Assembly (NCBI RefSeq): GCF_016860545.1
Contig: NZ_BNEB01000005.1
Coordinates: 2,852,001-2,916,000, forward strand
Source: Streptomyces asoensis
GTDB taxonomy: Bacteria; Actinomycetota; Actinomycetes; Streptomycetales; Streptomycetaceae
Direction: 5' to 3'
DNA: 64,000 nt
Each line of letters opens with the position of its first letter. The stretch's first letter is position 1. Positions 7,331 to 15,242 of the stretch are shown piece after piece. The notes beneath the pieces are model-generated. The model saw only the letters and a program-made list of their open reading frames with translations, was not told where the DNA came from and ran no database searches. Both the position numbers and the translations under genes were made by a program.

Positions 7331-8733
7331 CGCCAGCGGCCGATCTCGACGTTCTCCAGGACGCCCAGCGCGTCCGGCACCAGGACGGCGGCCGAGTAGT
7401 ACGCCGTGACCAGGTATTTGATGATGGCCTGTTCGTTGATGCCCATGAACCGCACGGACAGGCTCGGCTCGATCTCGTCCGGGATGCCGGACTGGCGCAG
7501 GCCGATGACGCCCTGGTCCTCCTGGCCCAGACGCAGCGCGATGATCGAGCTGGTGCGGGCCTCGGTGACCGGGATCTTGTTGCACGGGTAGATCGGCACC
7601 CCGCGCCAGGTCGGGATCCGGTTGCCGCCGACGTCGATGCTCTCGGGGACCAGCCCGCGCTTGTTGAGCTCGCGGCCGATCGCGGAGATCGCGCGCGGGT
7701 GGGCGAGCAGCATCTTGGTGCCGCGGCGCCTGCTGAGCAGTTCGTCCAGGTCGTCCGGGCTCGGCACGCCGTCGTGCGGCTGGAGCCGCTGGTCGTACTC
7801 GCAGTTGTGCAGCAGTCCGAACTCGCGGTTGTTGACCAGCTCGTGCTCCTGGCGCTCCTTGAGCGCCTCGACCGTCAGCCGCAGCTGCTGCTCGGTCTGG
7901 TTCATCGGCTGGTTGTAGAGGTCGGCCACGCGCGAGTGGATGCGCAGCACGGTCTGGGCGATGCTCAGTTCGTACTCGCGCGGCCGGGCGTCGTAGTCCA
8001 CGAACGTGTGCGGGATGTCCGGCTCGCCGGCGTGGCCCGCGGCGAGGTCGACCTCCTTCTCGCCGTACTTGTTGGTGCGCTGCTCCGGGATCGCGCGCAG
8101 CTGCTGGAGGTGTCCGCGCAGGGTGTCGGCGCGTTCCGCGACCTGTTCGACGTCCTGCCGGGCCAGGACCAGCACCGTGCAGGCCGTGTCCGCGCGGGCC
8201 GTGTACTCCCAGATGGCGTCGGCGTCGAGCAGGGCCGCCTCACCGAAGTAGGCGCCGTCGGCGAGGACGCCGAGCACCTGGTCGTCGCCGTAGGGGCCGG
8301 TGCCGACCTTCTCCACGCGGCCGTGCGCCAGGAGGTAGACCTCCTCGGACGAGCTGCCGAAGGAGGCGATCACCTCGCCCGGGGCGAACTCGCGCTGCCG
8401 GCAGCGCTGGGCGAGTTCGCCGAGCACCTCCTCGTCCTCGTAGGAGCGCAGTGCGGGCAGTTCGCCCAGCTCCGCCGGGATGACCTCGACCCGGTCGCCG
8501 GTCTTGACGAACGTGATGCGGCCGTCGCCCACCGCGTACGTCAGACGCCTGTTGACCCGGTACGTGCCGCCCTGCACATCCACCCAGGGCAGGGTCCGCA
8601 GCAGCCAGCGGGAGCTGATCTCCTGCATCTGCGGCGCGGACTTGGTCGTGGTGGCCAGGTTCCGCGCGGCCGCGGTGCCGAGACTCTGCTGCGGCTTGCC
8701 CGAATCCGTGCGGACCTCTTCGCCTACCGACAT
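7327..8733 (-). CDS. eshB: Family 2B encapsulin shell protein with cyclic-nucleotide-binding domain (EshA/EshB type)
   Basis: 468-residue protein of the EshA/EshB group, now placed in family 2B encapsulins (HK97-fold nanocompartments). Layout: N-terminal arm and shell strands (residues 1-90), a CNB domain (about 95-205, with GAYFGEAALL at 160-169 as the phosphate-binding cassette), then the remaining shell fold (about 240-468) ending in a conserved EIGRWR-type tail. The cassette lacks a clear PR(A/T)A Arg, so ligand binding is uncertain. ATG 8733 follows GGGAGGG; an in-frame upstream start has no such site. It heads a two-gene operon with the polyprenyl synthase. S. coelicolor has two such genes; this position fits eshB. 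Confidence 0.93.
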   Translation of the reverse strand: MSVGEEVRTDSGKPQQSLGTAAARNLATTTKSAPQMQEISSRWLLRTLPWVDVQGGTYRVNRRLTYAVGDGRITFVKTGDRVEVIPAELGELPALRSYEDEEVLGELAQRCRQREFAPGEVIASFGSSSEEVYLLAHGRVEKVGTGPYGDDQVLGVLADGAYFGEAALLDADAIWEYTARADTACTVLVLARQDVEQVAERADTLRGHLQQLRAIPEQRTNKYGEKEVDLAAGHAGEPDIPHTFVDYDARPREYELSIAQTVLRIHSRVADLYNQPMNQTEQQLRLTVEALKERQEHELVNNREFGLLHNCEYDQRLQPHDGVPSPDDLDELLSRRRGTKMLLAHPRAISAIGRELNKRGLVPESIDVGGNRIPTWRGVPIYPCNKIPVTEARTSSIIALRLGQEDQGVIGLRQSGIPDEIEPSLSVRFMGINEQAIIKYLVTAYYSAAVLVPDALGVLENVEIGRWR

Positions 8734-8890
8734 GAGAAATGCCCTCCCGATCCGTGCACCGGGCGCCGAACTGCGCCGGTGCACTTCGTTCACGCGGCAA
8801 GCCTTCCATCACGGTGTGTGCTCGTGCTATTACCCGAAAGAGCGGGAATGGATCAACCGGGCGCTGGGAACAGGCACGATTCCCCGAACG

Positions 8891-9793
8891 GTGTTCGACA
8901 ATGGGCGGGTGACCGACCTGCGCCCCCGCCTGCCGTCCCCGCTGCGGGAAGTGTCCGACGACCGGTTCGCACGGCACGGGGTACGGCTGCTGCTGAAGCG
9001 GGACGACCTGATCCATCCGGAGCTGATCGGCAACAAGTGGCGCAAGCTCGCGCCCAATCTGGAACGGGCGGCGGGGCGGACGCTGCTCACCTTCGGCGGC
9101 GCCTACTCCAACCACCTGCGGGCCACGGCCGCCGCCGGCCGGCTCCTGGGCCTGCCCACGGTGGGGGTGGTGCGCGGGGACGAGCTGGCCGGGCGGCCGC
9201 TGAACCCCTCCCTGGCCCGGTGCGCGGCCGACGGCATGCGCCTGCACTTCGTGGACCGCCCGACCTACCGCCGCAAGACGGAGGCGGACGTGCTCGCGAC
9301 GCTCCTGGAGCGGGCCGGCGCACCGGACGCGTACGTCGTCCCGGAGGGCGGCAGCAACGCGGCGGCGGTCCGCGGCTGCCGGGCGCTCGGGGAGGAGCTG
9401 CGCGGCCGTACCGACGTCGTCGCGCTCGCCTGCGGCACCGGCGGCACTCTCGCGGGGCTGGCCGCCGGGCTCGCCCCCGGCCAGCTGGCCCTGGGCATAC
9501 CGGTCCTCAAGGGCGGTTTCCTGGGGGACGCCATAGCGGCGCTCCAGGACGAGGCCTTCGGCGGCCGGCGGGGCGAGTGGCGGCTCGACGAGCGCTTCCA
9601 CTTCGGCGGCTACGCCCGGGTCACCCCCGCCCTGGAGGCCTTCGCGTCGGATTTCGAGCGACGCCACGGCGTGCCCGTCGAACGTCTCTATGTCGCCAAG
9701 TCGCTCTTCGGCCTTGCGGCCCTCGCCGAGGAGGGGGCCTTCCCGCGCGGGACGACGGTGACGGCCGTGATCACCGGCCGCCCGTTCCCGTGA
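8891..9793 (+). CDS. PLP-dependent ACC deaminase / D-cysteine desulfhydrase-like enzyme
   Basis: About 300 residues of the fold-type II PLP family that includes 1-aminocyclopropane-1-carboxylate deaminase and D-cysteine desulfhydrase. LKRDDL and GNKWRKL contain the probable PLP Schiff-base Lys; TFGGAYSNHLRA is the substrate/PLP loop; CGTGGTLAG binds the PLP phosphate. The substrate cannot be assigned; relatives also act on D-cysteine. Start is GTG 8891 or GTG 8909, neither with a strong ribosome-binding site. It is divergent from the encapsulin operon, sharing a 157-base intergenic region. Confidence 0.85.
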   Translation: MFDNGRVTDLRPRLPSPLREVSDDRFARHGVRLLLKRDDLIHPELIGNKWRKLAPNLERAAGRTLLTFGGAYSNHLRATAAAGRLLGLPTVGVVRGDELAGRPLNPSLARCAADGMRLHFVDRPTYRRKTEADVLATLLERAGAPDAYVVPEGGSNAAAVRGCRALGEELRGRTDVVALACGTGGTLAGLAAGLAPGQLALGIPVLKGGFLGDAIAALQDEAFGGRRGEWRLDERFHFGGYARVTPALEAFASDFERRHGVPVERLYVAKSLFGLAALAEEGAFPRGTTVTAVITGRPFP

Positions 9794-9868
9794 CGCCGGG
9801 CACGGGGGGGGCACGGCGGCACCCGCCCGTCCCCGGCGGCCACGCACGCGTGCCGGCCCGCGGCGGGC

Positions 9869-11467
9869 CTACGCCGCCTCCCGGTAGGCCGCCGCCTCCT
9901 CCAGGTCCAGTCGGCGCAGCAGCGTGCGCAGCATCTCGTCGTCGATGTAGCGGCCGTCCCGCAGTCGGACGAACATCTCGCGCTCGGCGCTGATCATCTC
10001 GCGTGAGAGACGGCGGTAGGTGTCGTCGACGGTCTCACCGGTGACCGGGTTGACCTGCCCGAGGCGCTCCCAGACGGCGTTGCGGCGGCGCTCCAGGACG
10101 CTGCGCAGGCGGTCGGCGAGCGGCGGCGGCAGGGCGTTGCGTTCGTCGGCCAGCAGCGCGTCCAGACGCTCCTCGGCGACCCGGGAGGCCTGCGCCTGCG
10201 CGTTGGCCTCGGCGAGCGTCGCCGCCTGCGGATCGGGCTCGGGGAACTTCAGGAGGCGGATCAGCGGCGGCAGGGTCAGCCCCTGGACGACCAGGGTGCC
10301 GATGACGGTGGTGAAGGTGAGGAAGAGGATGAGGTTGCGGTAGGGGAAGGGCGCGTCGCCGTGGTCCACGGTGAGCGGGATCGAGAAGGCGATGGCGAGC
10401 GAGACCACGCCCCGCATCCCGGCCCAGGCGATGACGATCGGCCCCCGCCAGGTGGGGTTCTCCTCCCGCGCGCGGATACGCGCCGACATCAGCCGGGGCA
10501 GGAAGGTCGCGGGATACACCCACAGGAAGCGGGCCACCACGACCACGACGAAGAGGGCGACGGCGTACCAGGCGGCGTCCAGGCCCTCGTAGGCGCCGAG
10601 GCCCTTCAGGACGACGGGGAGCTGGAGGCCGATCAGCGCGAACACCGCGGACTCCAGGACGAAGGCGACCATCTTCCACACGGCCTCCTCCTGGAGGCGG
10701 GTCGCGAAGTCCACCTCCCACGCGCGGTGGCCGAGGTAGAGCGCGACGACGACCACGGCGATGACACCGGAGGCGTGGAACTGCTCGGCGGCCGCGTACG
10801 CCACGAACGGGATCAGCAGGGACAGCGTGTTCTGGAGGAGGGGCTCCTTGAGATGGGTGCGCAGCCAGTGCAGCGGCGCCATCAGGACGAGGCCCACGGC
10901 GGTCCCGCCGACCGCCGCGACGAGGAACTCCTCGATGCCGCCGGCCCAGGAGGCGCCCTCGCCGACGACGACCGCGAGGGCCACCTTGTAGGCGGTGATC
11001 GCGGTGGCGTCGTTCAGCAGCGACTCGCCCTGGAGGATCGTGGTGATCCGCGAGGGCAGCCCGACCCGGCGTGCCACGGCCGTCGCCGCGACGGCGTCCG
11101 GCGGCGCCACGACCGCGCCGAGGACCAGCGCCGCCGTCAGCGGCAGCCCGGGCACGATCAGGTAGGCGGCCCAGCCGACGGCGAAGGTCGCGAAGAGCAC
11201 GTACCCGACCGAGAGCAGCGCCACCGGCCGCAGCTGGGCGCGCAGGTCGAGGTACGAGCTGTCGGTGGCCGACGTGTACAGCAGCGGGGGCAGCAGCAGC
11301 GGCAGCACGACGTCCGGGTCCAGGGTGTAGTCCGGAACCCCCGGTACGTAGGACACCACCAGGCCGACCGCCACCAGCAGCAGCGGCGCCGGCACCGGTG
11401 TGCGCCGTGCAGCCGCCGCGAACGCCGCGCTGCCGGCCACCAGCAACAGCAGTGGCATCACGTCCAT
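9869..11467 (-). CDS. Na+/H+ antiporter (CPA1 family)
   Basis: 532 residues with about 12 membrane helices in the first 400, followed by a cytoplasmic helical tail. The core motifs are APPDAVAATAV and QGESLLNDATAI, containing the membrane Asp and Asn-Asp residues of the ion site, and WAGMRGVVSLA in a late helix. It should exchange Na+ (or K+) for protons for pH and salt homeostasis. ATG at 11467; a long upstream in-frame extension is rejected because it overlaps the divergent zinc-finger gene. It converges with the PLP enzyme gene. Confidence 0.92.
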   Translation of the reverse strand: MDVMPLLLLVAGSAAFAAAARRTPVPAPLLLVAVGLVVSYVPGVPDYTLDPDVVLPLLLPPLLYTSATDSSYLDLRAQLRPVALLSVGYVLFATFAVGWAAYLIVPGLPLTAALVLGAVVAPPDAVAATAVARRVGLPSRITTILQGESLLNDATAITAYKVALAVVVGEGASWAGGIEEFLVAAVGGTAVGLVLMAPLHWLRTHLKEPLLQNTLSLLIPFVAYAAAEQFHASGVIAVVVVALYLGHRAWEVDFATRLQEEAVWKMVAFVLESAVFALIGLQLPVVLKGLGAYEGLDAAWYAVALFVVVVVARFLWVYPATFLPRLMSARIRAREENPTWRGPIVIAWAGMRGVVSLAIAFSIPLTVDHGDAPFPYRNLILFLTFTTVIGTLVVQGLTLPPLIRLLKFPEPDPQAATLAEANAQAQASRVAEERLDALLADERNALPPPLADRLRSVLERRRNAVWERLGQVNPVTGETVDDTYRRLSREMISAEREMFVRLRDGRYIDDEMLRTLLRRLDLEEAAAYREAA

Positions 11468-11527
11468 GTCTCGCCCGCCCTCGTTTTTCCGCGCGGTCCT
11501 CCGCACGCCCGTCGTAATCTGGCAATC

Positions 11528-11788
11528 ATGAAACAGTGCACGCACTCCGACGCGCTGCCCCACCCCGAACCCGTCCCTCTCGGTGAGACGTGTCCGGAGT
11601 GTCTGCGGGACGGCACCCACCCGGTGCAGCTCCGGCTCTGCCTGACCTGTGGCCATGTCGGCTGCTGCGACTCCTCGCCGAGCCGGCACGCGACCGCGCA
11701 CCACAACGAGTCCGGCCACCCGGTGATGCGGACCTTCGAACCCGGCGAGAACTGGCGGTGGTGTTTCGTGGACCACGTCCTCGTATGA
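11528..11788 (+). CDS. UBP-type zinc-finger protein
   Basis: 86-residue stand-alone UBP-type (ZnF-UBP) zinc finger. The Cys/His pattern is present: C4-x-H6, CPEC, CLTCGHVGCCD, then the H..AxHH...GHPV cluster. In eukaryotes this domain binds the ubiquitin C-terminus; bacterial copies are small proteins of unknown partner. It is divergent from the CPA1 antiporter, 60 bases start to start. In some actinobacteria this domain occurs beside or fused to such antiporters, which I recall but cannot check here. The antiporter tail is a possible partner. Confidence 0.88.
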   Translation: MKQCTHSDALPHPEPVPLGETCPECLRDGTHPVQLRLCLTCGHVGCCDSSPSRHATAHHNESGHPVMRTFEPGENWRWCFVDHVLV

Positions 11789-11897
11789 GGAGACCATGTC
11801 ACGTACGGCCGGTCCCCGTCCGGTCCCGCCGCCCGTGAACCATCGGGGCGGGGCGACCGTTGAACTCATGAGACGTCCCGGCCGTCCGGCGGGTACG

Positions 11898-11922
11898 GTT
11901 CGACCGTCTGACGTCTGGGTAC
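11898..11922 (+). promoter_or_regulatory. Candidate stress-sigma (SigB/SigH-type) promoter of prsH-sigH
   Basis: GTTCG (11898-11902), 14 bases, then GGGTAC (11917-11922) matches the G-T-rich -35 and GGGTAC -10 pattern of Streptomyces SigB/SigH-class promoters. It lies about 210 bases upstream of prsH and would make the operon autoregulated by stress sigma factors. The rest of 11789-12131, with no gene, holds only this site and the BldD-like box. Confidence 0.5.
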
Positions 11923-11990
11923 GTCAACCCGGCGCGCCCTCTTCCCATTTGGGCCGACGGACCCTCTAGACACGGAGCGTGTTCACAGCT

Positions 11991-12003
11991 TTACTGTGAG
12001 TGA
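11991..12003 (+). promoter_or_regulatory. BldD-like box upstream of prsH-sigH
   Basis: TTACTGTGAGTGA fits the BldD consensus TnACnC(A/T)GnGTnA at all but one conserved position. BldD is known to repress sigH in S. coelicolor. The same stretch forms a perfect six-base inverted repeat TCACAG (11983-11988) / CTGTGA (11994-11999). Binding is inferred from the pattern and known biology. Confidence 0.5.
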
Positions 12004-12131
12004 CGTCAGGGGGTTGGGGTCCCGGGGACAGAAACCTGGGAGCGCGATAGCGTCACCGCTGCACCACACACGGCGTTACCCCGGGGGGCGACCCTCGGCT
12101 CCGAACAGCTTGTACCACCTTGGAGGTGAGG

Positions 12132-12545
12132 GTGTCCCAGATCGCAGGCGAGCCCGCGACCCAGGACTTCGTGGAAGTCCGGCTGCCGGCTGCGGGTGCC
12201 TACCTGTCGGTGCTGCGGACGGCCACGGCCGGTCTCGCGGCCCGTTTGGACTTCACCCTGGACGAGATCGAGGACCTCCGCATCGCGGTGGACGAGGCCT
12301 GCGCGATCCTGCTCCAGCAGGCCGTGCCCGGCTCGGTGCTCAGTTGCGTCTTCCGGCTCGTCGACGACTCGCTCGAAGTGACCGTCTCCGCGCCGACCAC
12401 GGACGGACACGCCCCCTCGCGGGACACCTTCGCCTGGACCGTCCTGTCCGCCCTCGCGGGCAAGGTGTCCTCCGCCGTCGACGAGGACAAGACCGTGACG
12501 ATCAGCCTCTACAAACAGCGCGGCGCGGGACCCGGGCCGGCGTGA
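12132..12545 (+). CDS. prsH: Anti-sigma factor for SigH (PrsH/UshX), RsbW-type
   Basis: 137-residue GHKL-ATPase-fold anti-sigma factor of the RsbW/SpoIIAB type: LDEIEDLRIAVDEACAILLQQ forms the N-box helix and the C-terminal strand TVTISLYKQ closes the fold. It should bind and inhibit the sigma factor encoded directly downstream. GTG start at 12132 after GGAGG at 12122-12126. The stop overlaps a GTG of sigH by four bases. The phosphoacceptor antagonist is not encoded here. Confidence 0.9.
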   Translation: MSQIAGEPATQDFVEVRLPAAGAYLSVLRTATAGLAARLDFTLDEIEDLRIAVDEACAILLQQAVPGSVLSCVFRLVDDSLEVTVSAPTTDGHAPSRDTFAWTVLSALAGKVSSAVDEDKTVTISLYKQRGAGPGPA

Positions 12546-13654
12546 GGGACGGGGACGGGCCGGTGCGGGACGAAGAGCGCGGCACACGGGAGCTGCCGGC
12601 CGACAACGCCGAGATTCCCGTCTCTCCGGACGGTTCCCGACACATGGCGGACGGGGTCGACGGCATTCCCGAGCAGGCCCGGCCGCATCCGGAGGACGAC
12701 GCGTCCTTCGTGCGGGCGGCTCTGCCGGAGGGTGCCGCGCAGGGCTCGCCCCGGGAGAGGCGGATCGGGGGCTCGCCCCCGGGCCGAGCAGAGGCGAGGG
12801 CTCGACAGAGGGCGACGGGCGGGACAATGAGCGAGCACGAGCGAGACGGCGAACAGAGCGTGCCGGGCGCACGGCAGGAACCACCGGCATCCCCCGCGCC
12901 GGGGGACCGCAGCGGAGCACGGGCTATGTTCGTCGAGCTGCGCAAGCTCCAGGACGGCAGCGTCGAGTACGCGGAGATGCGCAACCAGCTGGTCCGGATG
13001 CATCTGCCGCTCGTCGAGCACCTCGCGCGGCGCTTCCGCAACCGCGGCGAGCCGCTGGACGACCTCACCCAGGTCGCCACCATCGGCCTGATCAAGTCGG
13101 TCGACCGCTTCGATCCGGAGCGTGGCGTGGAGTTCTCCACGTACGCGACGCCGACGGTCGTCGGCGAGATCAAGCGGCACTTCCGTGACAAGGGCTGGGC
13201 GGTACGGGTGCCGCGCAGGCTCCAGGAGCTGCGCTTGGCCCTGACCACGGCGACGGCCGAGCTGTCGCAGCTGCACGGCCGCTCCCCCACGGTCCACGAG
13301 CTCGCCGAGAAACTGGCGATCTCGGAGGAGGAGGTCCTGGAGGGCCTGGAGTCCGCCAACGCGTACTCCACCCTCTCGCTGGACGTGCCCGACACCGACG
13401 ACGAGTCGCCGGCGGTCGCGGACACCCTGGGCGCGGAGGACGAGGCGCTGGAGGGCGTCGAGTACCGGGAGTCCCTCAAGCCGCTCCTGGAGGACCTCCC
13501 GCCGCGCGAGAAGCGGATCCTGCTGCTGCGGTTCTTCGGCAACATGACCCAGTCGCAGATCGCGCAGGAGGTCGGCATCTCGCAGATGCACGTCTCGCGT
13601 CTGCTGGCCCGCACCCTGGCCCAACTGCGGGAGAAGCTGCTCGTCGAGGAATGA
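12542..13654 (+). CDS. sigH: Stress-response RNA polymerase sigma factor SigH (SigB/SigF-type)
   Basis: Sigma-70 family protein of the SigB/SigF/SigG group. Core domains: region 2 (LVEHLARRFRNRGEPLDDLTQVATIGLIKSVDRF and on, quoted here only by its ends), region 3, and region 4 with the ESLKPLL...MTQSQIAQEVG helix-turn-helix. From GTG 12542, coupled to the prsH stop, it is 370 residues with a 130-residue acidic, probably disordered N-terminal extension. A second start is ATG 12827 (275 residues) and a third ATG 12928. Multiple SigH isoforms from alternative starts and proteolysis are known in S. coelicolor, so more than one start may be used. Confidence 0.9.
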   Translation: MRDGDGPVRDEERGTRELPADNAEIPVSPDGSRHMADGVDGIPEQARPHPEDDASFVRAALPEGAAQGSPRERRIGGSPPGRAEARARQRATGGTMSEHERDGEQSVPGARQEPPASPAPGDRSGARAMFVELRKLQDGSVEYAEMRNQLVRMHLPLVEHLARRFRNRGEPLDDLTQVATIGLIKSVDRFDPERGVEFSTYATPTVVGEIKRHFRDKGWAVRVPRRLQELRLALTTATAELSQLHGRSPTVHELAEKLAISEEEVLEGLESANAYSTLSLDVPDTDDESPAVADTLGAEDEALEGVEYRESLKPLLEDLPPREKRILLLRFFGNMTQSQIAQEVGISQMHVSRLLARTLAQLREKLLVEE

Positions 13655-13684
13655 GGCGGCGGAGGACCGGCGCGGCAGCGGCGA

Positions 13685-14125
13685 CTACTCCGACGCGCGG
13701 CCCGGTCCCCGGATCCCGAGGGCCCGGGTCGTCTCCTTGTTGACCAGCAGCACGAGCGAGGCGACGGCGGCCGCGGCGAGCGCGATGCCCGCGGGGATCG
13801 CCATGCTGTCGGCCTGGAGCAGGTTGTAGGCCACCGGCAGCACCATGATCTGCGTCATGACGGCGGGGCCGCGGCTCCAGCCGCGCAGGCCCAGCAGTCC
13901 GCGGGCGGCGAGCAGCGGCAGCAGCGCGAGCACCATCAGCGTGACCCCGCCGGTGACGGCCTGGCTGCGGTCGTCCGGGTCGCCGCTGATCCCGAGGACC
14001 AGCATCCACAGGCCGCCGACGACCAGCGCCAGCCCCTCCAGCGCGACGAGCGCGGCGGCGTACGTCAGCCGGCGCGGGCGGGAGAGAGGGGTCTCGGGGG
14101 CGTCGGGAGTCCGGTCACTGCTCAC
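13685..14125 (-). CDS. Small integral membrane protein
   Basis: 146 residues with four predicted membrane helices (about residues 25-45, 58-80, 90-110, 115-135), a short polar N-terminus and a basic C-terminus. GTG start at 14125; longer in-frame extensions run antisense into the lipid kinase and are rejected. Convergent with sigH. I do not recognise a function; the layout is common among Streptomyces membrane proteins of unknown role. Confidence 0.8.
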   Translation of the reverse strand: MSSDRTPDAPETPLSRPRRLTYAAALVALEGLALVVGGLWMLVLGISGDPDDRSQAVTGGVTLMVLALLPLLAARGLLGLRGWSRGPAVMTQIMVLPVAYNLLQADSMAIPAGIALAAAAVASLVLLVNKETTRALGIRGPGRASE

Positions 14126-14273
14126 CCCTGAAGGGTAGCCCGCGCCCTCCGCCGGTGTCCCGGACCGCGTGTCCGCACGGGCGCGGCGCCCGTGTCGAGG
14201 CTCACGGTCGGATCTCTTACCCGATCCCCACCTGGCCTGTGCCCGGTACCACCCAGTAGGTACGCTGCAACTC

Positions 14274-15242
14274 ATGCGTGCACTTCTCGTGGTCAATCCG
14301 GCGGCAACCACTACCAGTGCACGGACGCGCGACGTCCTCATCCACGCGCTCGCGAGCGAGATGAAGCTCGAGGCGGTCACCACGGAGTACCGGGGGCACG
14401 CGCGCGATCTGGGCCGGCAGGCCGCGGACAGCGGGAACGTCGACCTGGTGGTGGCCCTCGGCGGCGACGGCACGGTCAACGAGGTCGTCAACGGACTGTT
14501 GCACGCCGGGCCCGACCCCGAGAACCTTCCCGGGCTCGCGGTGGTCCCCGGCGGCTCCACCAATGTCTTCGCCCGCGCCCTGGGGCTGCCCAACGACCCC
14601 GTCGAGGCCACCGGCGCACTGCTGGACGCCCTGCGCGAGAACACGGAGCGCACGGTCGGGCTGGGCCTGGCCGCCGGGACGCCGGGCACGGAGGACGAGG
14701 CGGTGCCGTCGCGGTGGTTCACCTTCAACGCCGGGCTCGGCTTCGACGCCGGAGTGGTGGGAAGAGTGGAGCAGCAGCGTGAGCACGGCCGCAGATCCAC
14801 CCATTCCCTTTACATCCGCCAGGCCGTCCGCCAGTTGTTGGGTGAGTCACAGCGCCGGCACGGGTCGATCACCCTGGAGCGGCCGGGTGCGGATCCGGTG
14901 ACCGATTTGGTGCTGTCCATAGTCTGCAACACGGCTCCGTGGACCTATCTGGGCAATCGCCCGGTGTACGCGTCGCCTAAGGCCTCGTTCGATACCGGGC
15001 TCGACGTACTCGGTCTCAGCCGCCTGTCCACGGCCTCGGTTGCCCGATATGGCACCCAGTTGCTCACTTCGTCCCCCGACCGGGGCCCGCACGGAAAGCA
15101 CGCGGTCTCACTGCACGACCTGGACCGGTTCACCTTGCATTCGAAGGCCCCTCTGCCCCTTCAGATGGACGGTGACCACCTGGGGCTGCGAACAAGCGTG
15201 ACGTTCACAGGCGTACGCCGTGCACTGCGTGTGATTGTGTGA
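14274..15242 (+). CDS. Diacylglycerol kinase-like lipid kinase
   Basis: 322 residues of the DAGK/YegS/BmrU lipid-kinase family. GGDGT (residues 63-67) binds ATP, and PGGSTNVFAR (92-101) is the second catalytic-domain motif; a C-terminal domain with FDTGLDVLGL and QMDGD completes the fold. It probably phosphorylates diacylglycerol or a related lipid at the membrane. ATG at 14274; longer upstream reading is unsupported. It is a single gene between the divergent membrane-protein gene and the wblE leader. Confidence 0.92.
   Translation: MRALLVVNPAATTTSARTRDVLIHALASEMKLEAVTTEYRGHARDLGRQAADSGNVDLVVALGGDGTVNEVVNGLLHAGPDPENLPGLAVVPGGSTNVFARALGLPNDPVEATGALLDALRENTERTVGLGLAAGTPGTEDEAVPSRWFTFNAGLGFDAGVVGRVEQQREHGRRSTHSLYIRQAVRQLLGESQRRHGSITLERPGADPVTDLVLSIVCNTAPWTYLGNRPVYASPKASFDTGLDVLGLSRLSTASVARYGTQLLTSSPDRGPHGKHAVSLHDLDRFTLHSKAPLPLQMDGDHLGLRTSVTFTGVRRALRVIV

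Noticed and set aside
7331..7585. N-terminal extension of the polyprenyl synthase into the encapsulin gene
   Set aside because: Same-strand out-of-frame overlap with coding sequence of the shell protein; no domain in the extension.
11983..11999. TCACAG-N5-CTGTGA upstream of sigH as a Crp site
   Set aside because: The arms are in the opposite order to the Crp consensus (TGTGA first) and the spacing is wrong; the BldD pattern fits better.
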